A stretch of DNA of 64,000 nt, taken from Microbulbifer variabilis ATCC 700307. Lineage in GTDB: Bacteria > Pseudomonadota > Gammaproteobacteria > Pseudomonadales > Cellvibrionaceae. The stretch's first letter is position 1. The number at the start of each line of letters is the position of its first letter. The stretch spans positions 1-64,000 of the forward strand of contig NZ_AQYJ01000026.1 in the NCBI RefSeq assembly GCF_000380565.1. Direction: 5' to 3'. The notes beneath the pieces were generated by a model, which had not been told where the DNA came from, did not search any database, and saw only the letters and a program-made list of their open reading frames with translations. A program made the position numbers and the translations under genes. Positions 15,898-26,100 of this stretch are shown piece after piece.

Positions 15898-15927
15898 GAA
15901 AAAACCCCGCACTAGGCGAGGTTTTAA
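15898..15927. terminator. Bidirectional terminator between integrase and tRNA-His
   Basis: AAAACCCCGC and GCGAGGTTTT form a 10-bp stem with one mismatch, A-rich on one side and T-rich on the other. It can serve both the integrase (plus) and the tRNA operon (minus). Confidence 0.7.
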
Positions 15928-15951
15928 GTCCTTGATAAACAAGGAAGAATC

Positions 15952-16028
15952 TGGGGTGGCCGACGGGGATCGAACCCGCGACCTCAGGAGCCACAATCCT
16001 GTGCTCTACCAACTGAGCTACGGCCACC
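15952..16028 (-). tRNA. tRNA-His (GTG), probable phage attachment site
   Basis: Cloverleaf readable on the minus strand with the extra 5' G of tRNA-His, anticodon GTG, T-loop GTTCGATCC and encoded CCA. The 3' end faces the integrase, so the prophage junction most likely lies within or just after it. The gene is intact, as expected if the phage restores the 3' end. Confidence 0.95.
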
Positions 16029-16142
16029 ATAGTAGTGATATACTTCAGCACCTTGTGGCAGTACTGAGTTCCGGATATCTCTTGCAGCCAATCTGGCTTC
16101 AGACTGAGTCCTTTTTGCCAAACCAGCACCATCTAGTGAAGA

Positions 16143-16219
16143 TGGCACGCCCGGCAGGACTCGAACCTGCGACCATCCGCTTAGAAGGCGGATGCTCTAT
16201 CCAGCTGAGCTACGGGCGC
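16143..16219 (-). tRNA. tRNA-Arg (TCT)
   Basis: Minus-strand cloverleaf, acceptor GCGCCCG/CGGGCGT with an encoded 3' GCCA end, anticodon loop CTTCTAA with TCT. Middle gene of the three-tRNA operon. Confidence 0.95.
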
Positions 16220-16237
16220 AAGGTGAACCCGGAAAAT

Positions 16238-16314
16238 TGGTCGGGGCAGAGGGATTCGAACCCCCGACATCCTGCTCCCAAAGCAGGCGCGCTACCAGAC
16301 TGCGCTATGCCCCG
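16238..16314 (-). tRNA. tRNA-Pro (TGG)
   Basis: Minus-strand cloverleaf with acceptor CGGGGCA, anticodon TGG, T-loop GTTCGAATC and an encoded CCA. First gene of the tRNA-Pro/Arg/His operon. Confidence 0.95.
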
Positions 16315-16654
16315 TTTTTCCAATCATTCGCACTTCTTTGATCTTGCTTACCGCCCTTGGGGTGGTTGTTTAGATCGCTGCATTTGCGAAGTGCGCGCAT
16401 AGTACTGATACCCCAGGCCTGTGTCAACGCTTCTAAGCTATTATTTTTTAAGAAGTTTATCCTTTTGCCTCTCAAGGGCCTGAAGTGGCGAAATTATTTC
16501 CAACCTGTGCGAAAATGGCGCACTTCGCGAATCCGACCGGATAAAAAGTAAGCAGCTCGAAAGCCGCCTGCTTCCGCCCTTCTATATAAAGTAGGTGCTG
16601 GAGCAGACTCCGGTCTATTTAGCACTCGATTTTTTATTGTTAGAGATAGCATCT
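16315..16654. other. Intergenic region between tRNA operon and folD
   Basis: About 340 bases holding the tRNA promoter (16399-16427) and the folD leader. I see no gene. Confidence 0.6.
16399..16427 (-). promoter_or_regulatory. Strong tRNA operon promoter
   Basis: Minus strand: TTGACA (16427-16422), 17-base spacer, TACTAT (16404-16399), followed by the GC-rich discriminator GCGCGC. Such discriminators go with growth-rate and stringent control of stable RNA. It lies about 85 bases upstream of tRNA-Pro. Confidence 0.85.
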
Positions 16655-17500
16655 ATGTCTGCATTGGTTCTGGACGGCAAGGCCCTGGCACAGAAAACTG
16701 AAGAGGAACTTTCGGCTCGGGTAGCCGCACTGAAGGAGAAGAGTGGTGGCCAAACGCCAATCCTGGCTACCATCCTGGTGGGTGATGACCCCGCTTCCGC
16801 CACTTACGTAAAGATGAAAGGCAATGCCTGCCGCCGTATCGGCATGGATTCCATGCAGGTGGAACTGCCCTCCTCCACCACTACTGAGCAGCTGCTCGCC
16901 AAAATCGAAGAACTGAATACCAACCCCAACGTCCACGGCATTCTGTTGCAGCACCCGGTTCCGGCACAGATCGACGAGCGCGCCTGCTTCGACGCTATCA
17001 GCCTGGATAAGGATGTTGATGGCGTAACTTGTCTGGGCTTTGGTCGTATGGCCATGGGCGAAGAAGCCTATGGCTGTGCAACTCCAAAAGGCATTATGCG
17101 CTTGCTGGAAGCCTACAATATTGAACTGGAAGGCAAGCATGCCGTGGTTGTAGGTCGCAGCCCCATCTTAGGCAAGCCAATGGCGGCCATGCTGCTAAAC
17201 GCCAACGCTACCGTCACCATCTGTCATTCGCGCACCAAAGATCTGGCCGATCATATCCGCCGCGCAGATATCGTAGTGGGCGCCGTAGGCAAGCCGGAAT
17301 TTATCAAGGCTGAGTGGATTAAGGACGGCGCAGTGGTTGTCGATGCCGGCTACCATCCAGGCGGTGTGGGCGATATAGAGCTTGGCCCGTTGATTGATCG
17401 CGCTGCCGCCTACACCCCGGTGCCCGGCGGTGTTGGCCCTATGACCATCAATACCCTTATCTACCAATCTGTCGATTCCGGTGAACGTAAGATTGGCTAG
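16655..17500 (+). CDS. folD: Methylenetetrahydrofolate dehydrogenase/cyclohydrolase
   Basis: FolD interconverts 5,10-methylene-THF and 10-formyl-THF, supplying one-carbon units for purines and initiator tRNA. I chose ATG 16655 ([13 protein letters not shown]), which gives the usual length of 281-282 residues; the frame is open further up. Catalytic blocks are visible: SATYVKMKG with Tyr and Lys, [16 protein letters not shown], and the NADP-binding [22 protein letters not shown] ends the family signature. It overlaps rsuA by 20 bases. Confidence 0.95.
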   Translation: MSALVLDGKALAQKTEEELSARVAALKEKSGGQTPILATILVGDDPASATYVKMKGNACRRIGMDSMQVELPSSTTTEQLLAKIEELNTNPNVHGILLQHPVPAQIDERACFDAISLDKDVDGVTCLGFGRMAMGEEAYGCATPKGIMRLLEAYNIELEGKHAVVVGRSPILGKPMAAMLLNANATVTICHSRTKDLADHIRRADIVVGAVGKPEFIKAEWIKDGAVVVDAGYHPGGVGDIELGPLIDRAAAYTPVPGGVGPMTINTLIYQSVDSGERKIG

Positions 17501-18197
17501 TTTTATACGATTGGATAAGGCGGTCAGCCAGGTGACCGACCTCTCCCGCTCCGACGTGAAGCGCGCCGCCAAAGCGGAGCGCATCAGTGTGAATGGCGAG
17601 ATAGTCACCGACCCAGCCGCCAAGGTACAGGCCGGCGATGCACTGTACCTGGATGGCGAGCCCCTGCACGAGCCGGGGCCACGCTACATTATGTTAAACA
17701 AACCTCTGGGCTATGTGAGCGCAACCAAAGATGGCGAACACCCCACGGTACTGGACCTGATTGACGAGCCCAACAAATCCAAACTGCATATTGCCGGGCG
17801 CCTGGATATCGATACCACCGGGCTGGTCCTGCTCACCGACGATGGCCAGTGGTCCCATAAAGTGACCTCACCAAACCATCATTGTGATAAAACCTACTAC
17901 GCCATGCTGGCAGAGAGAATTGAGGAGGATGCGGTGGCAAAGTTTGCCAAGGGCATCTGGCTCAACAACGAAAAGAAGAGAACCAAACCGGCCAAGCTTG
18001 AGATTCTCTATGCTAACGAGGTCCGCCTCACCATTGGTGAGGGCCGCTATCATCAGGTAAAACGTATGTTCGCCGCTTTGGGTAACCGGGTACTAGAGCT
18101 ACACCGGGAGAGAATCGGCGACATCTCCCTCGATGAAGAACTCCAAGAAGGCGAATATCGCCTCCTAACCCCTGAAGAAATCGCCTCGGTACAATAA
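17481..18197 (+). CDS. rsuA: 16S rRNA pseudouridine-516 synthase
   Basis: RsuA isomerises U516 of 16S rRNA. The 238-residue protein has an N-terminal S4 RNA-binding domain ([19 protein letters not shown]) and the RsuA/RluE-family catalytic block [19 protein letters not shown] with the catalytic Asp. YMLNKP-like [32 protein letters not shown] and LHRERIG follow. It begins at GTG 17481 within the end of folD; a slightly later start at an RLDK-type beginning would also fit. Six bases separate it from rsmC. Confidence 0.92.
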   Translation: MNVRLASFIRLDKAVSQVTDLSRSDVKRAAKAERISVNGEIVTDPAAKVQAGDALYLDGEPLHEPGPRYIMLNKPLGYVSATKDGEHPTVLDLIDEPNKSKLHIAGRLDIDTTGLVLLTDDGQWSHKVTSPNHHCDKTYYAMLAERIEEDAVAKFAKGIWLNNEKKRTKPAKLEILYANEVRLTIGEGRYHQVKRMFAALGNRVLELHRERIGDISLDEELQEGEYRLLTPEEIASVQ

Positions 18198-18202
18198 ACA
18201 AT

Positions 18203-19216
18203 ATGTCTGCCCTTCTCCTACAGGAACTCCTCCAGGCACCCAGGGAAACCCTGTGGATCGCCGATGAAAACAGTAAATCCCTGCTGCAGCCGGGATTTCA
18301 CTTTGATGGTGACCTGCTCAGTAATCGCTGGGATATTGCTGAGCAGGCAGAGGGCAAAGTGGCCCGCAGCTTCTTTAACGACTTCCACTTTGGGGAACTG
18401 GACCGCAACTATCGCCGCATCGTTTATTCGGTCTCCAAAGAAAAGGCGGTAGTTCATCACATCATCAACCAGGCTCCACACTTTCTCGGCGAAGGCGGCG
18501 AGCTGGTATTGCTTGGGGGAAAACAGAGCGGCATCAAAAGCTATGCGGCTAAAGTAGCTGAGCGCCTTGGCACTGCTAAACAACTGCAAAAACACGGCAA
18601 TGACTATTCCAGTACTAACCGAGTGGATCACCCAAGTGCAGAGGAGCTAGTTGGCGAACTGGATTACCCGCAACTACGCAGTCTGCCGGAGCTCAACGGC
18701 CTGTACAGCAAACCTGGCCTGTTCGGCTGGAACAAGATCGACAAAGGTAGCGCGCTGCTGGCCCAACAATTCACCACCGAACTGCCGAAACCTGGCGCCC
18801 GCGTCGTGGACCTGGGGTGCGGCTACGGCTATCTCAGTGCCCAGCTGGCCCCCTTAGGCGAATTCCACTTTACCGGCACCGATAACAATGCCGCTGCTCT
18901 ACTGGCCTGCGAAAAGAATTTCCGCGAGCTGGGTATAAAGGGCGTGGTATTGCCTTCAGATGCCGGTTCTGAGTTGGAAGGCGGAATCGCAGATTTGGTG
19001 CTCTGTAATCCGCCCTTTCACCAAGGGTTCCAGGTTGAAGGCGACCTCACTGACCGTTTCCTACAGCACAGCGCGCGGATACTTAAAATTACCGGCTCAG
19101 CACTTTTTGTGGTGAATGAGTTTATTCCTTTGGCAAAGAAGGGACCGCACTACTTCTCTGATGTGCGGCTAATCACCAAAGAGAAAGGGTTCTGCGTGTA
19201 CCGCCTCCGCCCTTAG
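18203..19216 (+). CDS. rsmC: 16S rRNA (guanine-1207-N2)-methyltransferase
   Basis: RsmC methylates G1207 of 16S rRNA in the assembled 30S subunit. The 337-residue protein has the two-domain RsmC layout: a degenerate N-terminal methyltransferase-like half, and a C-terminal half with the SAM motif VVDLGCGYGYLS and the target-base motif LCNPPFHQGF. It follows rsuA closely, so two rRNA modification genes share a transcript with folD. Confidence 0.93.
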   Translation: MSALLLQELLQAPRETLWIADENSKSLLQPGFHFDGDLLSNRWDIAEQAEGKVARSFFNDFHFGELDRNYRRIVYSVSKEKAVVHHIINQAPHFLGEGGELVLLGGKQSGIKSYAAKVAERLGTAKQLQKHGNDYSSTNRVDHPSAEELVGELDYPQLRSLPELNGLYSKPGLFGWNKIDKGSALLAQQFTTELPKPGARVVDLGCGYGYLSAQLAPLGEFHFTGTDNNAAALLACEKNFRELGIKGVVLPSDAGSELEGGIADLVLCNPPFHQGFQVEGDLTDRFLQHSARILKITGSALFVVNEFIPLAKKGPHYFSDVRLITKEKGFCVYRLRP

Positions 19217-19270
19217 AGCGCAGGCGATACGGATAACAGGAAAAGCAGTCGCCAGGGCAGGATTGCGATC

Positions 19271-19726
19271 CTAATAATCGCGTAAATTGAAGAGGTTCAT
19301 CGAAAGCGTGTGTTCCTCGAGCTCCTCAAGCTGGCGCAAACGTTCGAAAGCTTCCCGTGCCGAGGGCGTTTCTGCACCCTGCGCCAAGTCACGATATTGA
19401 TCCGCCAGGTAAATCTCGATATCCATAGCCAATTTGGCAATGTCGTCGAGGTTTTCAATATCGATACTTCGCAGTCGCTGCAGGAATTCTTTCTCGCGCC
19501 CTTCGGGAGCAAATTGCACCCAAGTATGCAGAGCACCTGGGGGAAGATCTGCATGGAAGTTCTCCAGCGAGTGCTTCATGGAGTCTTCCCGTCGTCGAAG
19601 CTGATCCAAAAGTAGCTCGACCCGTTTATTGGTGGCGAGCTGCTCATACTCTTCATATTGCAGCGCCAGCTTGGCATGAAAGTCCCTTCCTTCCTGGATC
19701 ACTTCCTCAACAGTTTTGTACCGCAT
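19271..19726 (-). CDS. Helical protein, ferritin-like in character, function unknown
   Basis: The 151-residue protein is predicted almost fully helical, with repeated Glu and His positions (MKHSLENFHADL, EEHTLSMNLFNL) as in ferritin-like or rubrerythrin-like bundles. I do not see a complete metal-binding ExxH pair set, so enzymatic activity is doubtful. It is transcribed away from rsmC as a single gene. It may be a conserved hypothetical of marine gammaproteobacteria. Confidence 0.65.
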   Translation of the reverse strand: MRYKTVEEVIQEGRDFHAKLALQYEEYEQLATNKRVELLLDQLRRREDSMKHSLENFHADLPPGALHTWVQFAPEGREKEFLQRLRSIDIENLDDIAKLAMDIEIYLADQYRDLAQGAETPSAREAFERLRQLEELEEHTLSMNLFNLRDY

Positions 19727-19896
19727 CGACCGGTCCCAAAAAAACTACGTCGCTGACTTAAGTATAGGCAGCCGGTGTCAAAGGGCGCCAATCAATATCA
19801 GTATTGAGGTGACAGCGTTTTAGGTGACTGGTAAGTATTCCCATATTTGTCACCCTAGTGCCGGAATTGAGTCCTAAGGCGGGCAAAAATTAGTTG

Positions 19897-20643
19897 TCAA
19901 CGCAGCCGGCTCATCTTGAAATTGAGGCGTCGGTTGGGGTTGGTTGGATTAATCTTATCTGGTGCGCGGCACTGCAGATCCGCCAAAGGCAAAGCTTTGC
20001 GACTGACTGCCAAAATATGATTCTCATACTGAGGCATATACGCCATCCAGGCACCTTTTAATCTCTGGCGCATAGACTGCTGGCGCCAAGCACTGCCCTG
20101 CAATTCGTGTTTGTCACCAAAGTTACTCACCAGCACGCCATCCCGGTGTAACAGGCGCATCAGGCTGGAGCACCATTGTCTATTTGCGAGCACCGCGCGC
20201 TGCGCCACTCCCTGAGTGTGGCCAAATAAGTCATCGATAACCAGATCAAATGGTTCATTGGAAGGATCATTTAGGTGATCCGCCACATACTCAGTGGCGT
20301 CGGCACACACCAGATCGACATTACTCACACGGAAGAAACGCCGGGCAATCTCTAAATGCACAGGGTCCAGATCAACCCCAATAATACGCTTTGCCGAGGT
20401 ATAAGCCTGCAGTAAGCGAATCAGGGCGCCACCTCCTACACCAAGCAGCAGCACCGAGTTCAAGCGCTTTTCATCAATGAAAAATGCCGGCAGCAGAAGC
20501 AGCTCCCAAAGGGAGCCCTTGAGAGGGTCTCGGGGATTCCACTGGGAGTGAAAAACCCCATTACTGTAAAGGCGCACACTGGCACCATGGTTACGCACCT
20601 GATAACAGGTACCCCCTACCTGCTTCTGCCACAGTAATGCCAT
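19897..20643 (-). CDS. Spermidine-synthase-like methyltransferase-fold protein
   Basis: The 248-residue protein has the SpeE-like Rossmann core: VLLLGVGGGALIRLL (cofactor loop), IIGVDLDPVHLEIARRFF, VDLVCADATEYV and DLVIDDLFGH. The tetramer N-domain of true spermidine synthases is short here, and the usual active-site DSTDP motif is replaced by DDLFG. It may therefore act on another substrate. Its start abuts the stop of the msrC gene, so both are cotranscribed. Confidence 0.75.
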   Translation of the reverse strand: MALLWQKQVGGTCYQVRNHGASVRLYSNGVFHSQWNPRDPLKGSLWELLLLPAFFIDEKRLNSVLLLGVGGGALIRLLQAYTSAKRIIGVDLDPVHLEIARRFFRVSNVDLVCADATEYVADHLNDPSNEPFDLVIDDLFGHTQGVAQRAVLANRQWCSSLMRLLHRDGVLVSNFGDKHELQGSAWRQQSMRQRLKGAWMAYMPQYENHILAVSRKALPLADLQCRAPDKINPTNPNRRLNFKMSRLR

Positions 20644-21113
20644 CAGCTTGGCAAATCGGAGGATTTCAGCAGCACCTGTGCAAAGGACTGCAAACCTGTC
20701 AGGTCTTCTCGCGTAAAGCGGGCAACGGTGGGGCTATCAATATCCAACACACCGAGACAATGGCCATTATTATCGTAAAGCGGAATGACCACTTCAGAGG
20801 CAGAAACCGCATCGCAAGCGATATGCCCGGGAAACTGGTGCACATCTTCAACCAATTGGGATTCGCCAGTGGAAACTGCAGTGCCGCAGACACCGGCACC
20901 TACCGGGATGCGAGTACATGCCGGTTTGCCCTGGAAGGGCCCCAAGCGCAGCTCTTCGCCATGCAGAAAGTAGAAGCCCGCCCAGTTGATATCTTCCAGC
21001 TCCATAAAAAGCAGTGCACTGGCATTGGCAGTATTGGCCAGCCAGTCTCTTTCAGCTGACAGCAGGCCTTCCAGCTGTCCACTCAGAGATGCATAAAATT
21101 TATCTAACGACAT
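20643..21113 (-). CDS. msrC: Free methionine-(R)-sulfoxide reductase (GAF domain)
   Basis: The 156-residue GAF protein reduces free methionine-R-sulfoxide formed under oxidative stress. The three active cysteines are present at residues 66 (KPACTRIP), 76 (GAGVCGTA) and 100 (GHIACDAVSASEVVIP). Their spacing of 10 and 24 matches the family. WAGFYFL and GVLDIDSPTVARF complete the fold. Cytoplasmic. It is transcribed with the spermidine-synthase-like gene. Confidence 0.9.
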   Translation of the reverse strand: MSLDKFYASLSGQLEGLLSAERDWLANTANASALLFMELEDINWAGFYFLHGEELRLGPFQGKPACTRIPVGAGVCGTAVSTGESQLVEDVHQFPGHIACDAVSASEVVIPLYDNNGHCLGVLDIDSPTVARFTREDLTGLQSFAQVLLKSSDLPS

Positions 21114-21168
21114 TGGCCGTATCGCCTCTCACAAACCGTGGCTACATATTGAGTCTGCTACAAACAGC

Positions 21169-21225
21169 AAACCCGCGAAATACCTAGCGCTATGCGCGCC
21201 AAGACGCAGGTATTTTGCGGGCTTT
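21169..21225. terminator. Long inverted repeat, bidirectional terminator
   Basis: AACCCGCGAAATACCT pairs with AGGTATTTTGCGGGCTT across a 22-base GC-rich loop. It lies just after the 21254-21706 stop (minus strand) and ahead of msrC, so it insulates the two. Confidence 0.6.
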
Positions 21226-21253
21226 CAATCTGGAATCAATAGCTGAGAACAAA

Positions 21254-21706
21254 TTACTGGTAAGGGTCCAGTACCTCCTGCCCCCCAGATTCCTCCTGAT
21301 ATTGGTCTGCATCTATGGTCGGGCGGGACCACTCGCTGTCCTGCTCTGCATTACCATTATTAGATTGGATGGCGGGTGGTGCTGTAGTGACATCGGAGGT
21401 AACCAAGCCGCTGGACTTTCTTTCATATCGTTTTTCCACCACAGGCTTAGGCGGCGTGGAAGGTGTGCTCTCTCGGCGGATACGACTGGCCATAGTTCTC
21501 AGATTCGGGCGGCGACGCTCGGCAAGCTTCACTGCCTCCAGCTCGCTGTTAAGTCGATTGACCTCCGCTTGCAAGTCGCCCATCTGCGCCTGTAGCTCAG
21601 TAATCTGGGTCAGGACGCCTTTTACTTTACGACTTTCCTTCTCGTACAAAACAGCGGCGCCGCCAAAGGCCAAAACGAAAATGACCAAAATGGAAAACTG
21701 ACGCAT
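21254..21706 (-). CDS. Membrane-anchored coiled-coil protein, unknown function
   Basis: The 150-residue protein has one N-terminal membrane segment (FSILVIFVLAFGGAAVL) and then a coiled coil (about 25-62: VLTQITELQAQMGDLQAEVN onward). A disordered Pro/Ser/Gln-rich tail follows. It probably sits in the inner membrane with the tail in the periplasm. It stands just downstream of the Wadjet genes on the same strand, but a gap of about 170 bases makes it unlikely to be part of them. Confidence 0.65.
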   Translation of the reverse strand: MRQFSILVIFVLAFGGAAVLYEKESRKVKGVLTQITELQAQMGDLQAEVNRLNSELEAVKLAERRRPNLRTMASRIRRESTPSTPPKPVVEKRYERKSSGLVTSDVTTAPPAIQSNNGNAEQDSEWSRPTIDADQYQEESGGQEVLDPYQ

Positions 21707-21874
21707 AAAATCTCCAGAAACATCCCTTCTTATTTTTGAAGGGCATTTTTACAGCAAATTTTCTGTATCTTCCGAGATATTGCGCATAAAAAACAAGTTC
21801 AAAAGCCTGCCAAAGCCTTGATAGTCACCATTCCATAAAAACGAACAATTAAAATTTATCGGATAGCGACATAT

Positions 21875-23077
21875 TCACACCAATGTCCCGGCCAGCTCCC
21901 CAATCTCAACCGCCTCCTGATCCACATAGCGATTGCTGTCTGAAATTGCTGGCAACAGCGTGCTATCTGCGTATTGGCAACCAATCGCTTGCACCAGCTT
22001 TTGCCCCACCTTTTCTGCCTGCTCCGGAGCATGGGCTTTTCCCGTGCGCAGAAAATGCAGTAACAGATCGTAGCCCGGGCGCCAGCACTGCAAGTCAGGA
22101 AAGCTCTTTCTCAGCGCTGCGGCAATCCGCAATCCTTCGTAGTCCAGATCCCCCCAGAAAAATGTTGGAACCGTTCGGGACTCCCCATCGTGCCACCAGC
22201 TTAGGAATTGCTGCCGGATATTTTCACCAACCACATTAATAGTGCTGAAGCGCACCCTCGCCCCATTGCGAATCCGTTCTGCGCCGCCCTGGTAGCCCTC
22301 GCTATAAACCAGCGCAGCACGACTGGGTTGCAGCTCCGCCAGGCTAATAAAAGTGTCCTGGTTTTCGATAAAAATGACCTGCTCAAATTGCCTGGGCAGG
22401 TAGGCGTGAAGTAAAAGCTGGCGCTCCTGGATTTTACGGCTCAGGTCAGGATAGAGATTGCGCACCAGAGATTGACGGCTGGGTAATTCCAGGTATTTGG
22501 AATCCCCCTTAAAGCAGCGCGCGGCTAATTGTCGCCAGGAAATTTTATCGGCAAAGATCAGCTCTTTGCCGACGGAAACCCAGCAAGCAATAATTTCTTC
22601 GACGGACTCAAACCCCGGTTGGAGTTCCAACCCTTCGAAGGGAAAAGCAGAGGGATTCTCAAAGCGATCGACATAGGGCTCCAGCAGGCTGGTCCAGGTG
22701 GATTGGCGAACGGTGGGGGATGGGCGATTGAGCCACAGGCGCAGCTGTTCCTCGCTGGCATCCCGAAAAATCAATTGGGCCCCCTGCCACTCGGCAACAC
22801 CCGGCCGCCTTTTCGGATTCGGTTTCACCGTAAAACACTGGTATTCCCGCGCAAAGTGCTGCAATTCATTCCACAGCTCCTGCTCGTCTTGGTCGGGGTC
22901 CCTGAGGGGCTCCAACACTTCCAGCCAACGCTTACTGCCAGCGCGCAAATCCAGCCTGAAACTAATGCGGGCTTCCTTGCCGCGTTCCAGCTGGCTGTCC
23001 CGCCGATCCAGAATAAAATTCAGGATGCCGATTAACAGCGGGTTTTCCTCTACCCAATAGGGCAATGCCTTTTCCAT
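21875..23077 (-). CDS. jetD: Wadjet nuclease subunit JetD (MksG; DUF3322/DUF2220)
   Basis: JetD is the nuclease that cuts plasmid DNA once the SMC complex has extruded it. I start at ATG 23077 because GGGAGG lies seven bases upstream; the frame opens slightly earlier at a TTG. The 400-residue protein has an N-terminal DUF3322 region and a C-terminal Toprim-like domain. In it, the acidic residues are visible in FIENQDTF (about residue 239) and WGDLDYEG (about 307). It is the last gene of the jetABCD operon, 42 bases after jetC. Confidence 0.93.
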   Translation of the reverse strand: MEKALPYWVEENPLLIGILNFILDRRDSQLERGKEARISFRLDLRAGSKRWLEVLEPLRDPDQDEQELWNELQHFAREYQCFTVKPNPKRRPGVAEWQGAQLIFRDASEEQLRLWLNRPSPTVRQSTWTSLLEPYVDRFENPSAFPFEGLELQPGFESVEEIIACWVSVGKELIFADKISWRQLAARCFKGDSKYLELPSRQSLVRNLYPDLSRKIQERQLLLHAYLPRQFEQVIFIENQDTFISLAELQPSRAALVYSEGYQGGAERIRNGARVRFSTINVVGENIRQQFLSWWHDGESRTVPTFFWGDLDYEGLRIAAALRKSFPDLQCWRPGYDLLLHFLRTGKAHAPEQAEKVGQKLVQAIGCQYADSTLLPAISDSNRYVDQEAVEIGELAGTLV

Positions 23078-23119
23078 CGGTTGCCTCCCTGCCAATGGAG
23101 GGGTTTCCCCCGAAAATAC

Positions 23120-26100
23120 CTATCCCTCTACTTCTACCAGGTCCATAAAATCCAGCGACGCCTGTTGGCGAATCGTGCGGCGGTGGTTGGCCCAGAGTTC
23201 GGCGATACGCTCCTGGTTGCACACCTTGCGATCGACATACACCCGGGTATTCAGCTGGCCGATGGGCTTGGCACTGGGGCACTTACTGAATACAAACTGA
23301 TTCGAGATCAGGTCCATAAAAGGCCCCGATTTACTGCTGGGCATAATAAACAGCAGTTGTAAGCCCAGGGTTTCAGTCAGGTAACGGATCACTTCCTTGG
23401 AGCGGGACTCATCCATTTTGGAGAAGGCCTCATCCACCAGCACCATCTGCAAATGGCTGCCACTCTCACCAAAGCGGAAAGCCGAAGTGACCGCTGCAGA
23501 GCGGATAATATAAGCCGGCGTTTCCAGCTGGCCGCCGGAACCGGTGCCGTACTGGCTGAGCGCAATCGGCTCCTTGCCTTCCGGTTCCTTATAGATCTCA
23601 TAGCTGCGGTAGTTGCGATAGTCGCTGATTCGATCCAGCTCGCGCCGCGCCACCTGCTCATCCTCACTCAGCAGCATACTCAACAGGCGATCCCGTACCT
23701 TACGGTGCTTGGGCGCCAAGTCCGTGTCGAACAGGCTCTGCTCTTCACCCAGATTCGGCAGTTCAATTACCGCCTTAAAGAAGCTCCAGTATTCCTTAAA
23801 CTCCGCCACCCACTGGTAGTCGAAACGGAAGCGCTCGCGGTCGGCACCAAAGCGGTGGTGCTCCAGCTCTTTGTTCAGATCATCCAACACGCGCTTACCA
23901 TCGTTAATGGACTGGTAAATAGCGTGGCACAAGTGGGTTACAAAAGTGGTGTTAAAGGATTTTTTCAATCCCAGCAGTTGATCGTGGCGCTCCACCAGCA
24001 GGTTGTTCTTGAGGCGGTTGCGCAGGGTCTCTACCTGATCGCCGAGACCGCTGATTAACTTGAACAGGCCATCTTTATGGCCCCCACCAATGTCGGGCTC
24101 AAACACCAGCGTATCGACGCTGGCACAGGTGGCGTTGTACTCCATCACCGCGCGATCCAACTGGCGACTGTATTTCTCCAGCTGTCCCTGCCAACTTTCG
24201 ATATCCGCTGAGAAGTCAAAGTTGTCGGCCGCACGTTCTACCTGCTCGTCGGCAGTAACCAGCACTTGCTCGGCATCGAAAGTGGGGTCGATGGCGGTAA
24301 TGCGCCTTACCATTTCCTCGCTGTCACTGGCAGCATCGTCCAGGGACTCCAGCTCGCCAGACAGGGCGTATAAGAGTTTTTCGTTGCTTCTTAGCTTGGT
24401 CTCCAGAGAGCCATGCTTGCGCTGGAGATCAGACAGCTGCTTCTGCTGGTCTTTGAGCTGGGCCTTGAGTTCATCGACCTGCTGCTCGAACTGCTCGAAG
24501 TCCTTCAGGTCCAGGTTTTCTAAAGCCCGCTCGGCGCTGCGCCATTCCCGCTGGGCCGCCAGGGCGGAATCCACAATGGACAACAGCTTGATATTCGCCA
24601 GTCCGCGCACCGCGTTGGTGACTCGGCGGTAGAGCTGGTGGCGCTCGTTGACGTGGGCGGCCTCTTCCAGCAACTGCTCCATAGCGCGCTGCTGCGCCGC
24701 CAGTGCGCGAGCGCGGGCGCCCTGACCGAAGACCAACTCGGCATCGTCCATATCGCAGCGCCACATGCTGTAGTTGCCACTGGCCATACCGTCGGCAGTC
24801 AGACCCCGGCGGGTGCCGCGCAGCTCGTGTTCATCCTCCACCTGCACCACGGCACCGTAAGAGGCGCGCAGATAGTGCTCGGCAGTTTTATGGGTGAACT
24901 CCATCAGTTCGATAATGGAGCCCGACGGCATATCCAGGCGCTCCGCATCGCGGCGGGCTTTATCCCCCTGGATCACGCGGGCGCGGTTGTTGCGCCCGGG
25001 CAAGCTGCGCACGATGCGAATCGCGCGGGCCTCGTGTTCCGGCTCCACAATAATCGAGAAGCGCGCGCCGCCCAGATAGCCTTCAATCGCCATCTGCCAG
25101 CGCTCATCCAGCACTTCCACATAATCACACAGGACGCGGGGCTCCGCCTCCGGGCACTGCTCACGAATTGCGGCCAGGGCCACTTCCACCGATTGGGGGT
25201 AGCGCACGCGATTGGCCTGGAGATGCTGAATGCGACTCTCCTGGGTGCGCAGCTGCTTTTGCAGTTGCTGTACTTTTTGCTCCCAGCGGGAGGCCTGCTG
25301 GGCAATCTGCTCTTTGGGGGAAACCTCATCACTGGCGCCAGCTTTGCCACTGCTATCCAGCAGATCGAAGAGGCGGTTCTGTAAAGCTTCGCTGCTGGCA
25401 GCGCGTTCGCGCAGTGGCTCCAATGCGGCCAGGTCAATCCAGTCCTTGCCCAACAACTTGTGCAGATCCGGCAGGTCTTCCTCGCGGGCGACCTGCTTGA
25501 TCGCCTGCACCAGTGCCTTATCGGAGAAGGCGGGAATTTCCAGCTCGGCGGAGGTGGAGTTGAGCAGGTTCAATAATTCTTCGGCGGCCTCGCGGTTCTC
25601 GCGCCAGCGGGCCTCTTCAGCAGACATGGGGGTATGCTGCTGGGACAGAAGGCTCAGGGCATTGTTAATACGCTGTTCCAGTTCGTCCTTATTGCGCAGC
25701 GCATCGATACCCAGGCGCTGGGCTTGAAGCTCTACCAGCTGACCGTTGAGCTGCTCGACGCGCTCGGAAGCGACGCGCACTTCACGCTCATTGTTGTCCA
25801 GATCGCTGCGCAGTTTTTTCTGGTCGTTCTTGCCGCTCAGGTAACTCTTTTGCACCCGCTGCTGGCGGTGGCGTGCGCACAAATATTCCTGCACCCGCAA
25901 CTGCAACCACTGCTCCCTGTAGAGCTCTACCGACTGGGCGATGGCCTCCAGGGAACTGACCCGCTCCACAATCTGGCGGGCTTCCTGCTCCATGCTGTGA
26001 ATGGTTTTCATCAGTTCGGAGACGGAGCGGATGGCATCACCCAGATCGCGTTTTTCCAACACTTCCTGGGCGACAAAATCGTTGATGCTTTTTACCGGCT

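Larger units (their letters stand above)
1..15951. mobile_element. Prophage, right arm (left arm outside window)
   Basis: Phage packaging genes (TerS, TerL), two holins, an endolysin, a replication gene, a Cro/repressor pair, an excisionase-like gene and an integrase occur together. The integrase reads towards the 3' end of tRNA-His, the usual layout for a phage integrated in a tRNA gene. TerL runs off the left edge, so head and tail genes and the second attachment site must lie further left. Genes from about 7.3 kb down to 1 are on the minus strand and the lysogeny operon is on the plus strand. The inner boundary at the tRNA is inferred from position, not from a seen direct repeat. Confidence 0.9.

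Noticed and set aside
24638..25384. 248-residue plus-strand frame inside jetC
   Set aside because: Antisense shadow of the SMC coiled-coil region, without motifs or a ribosome site.
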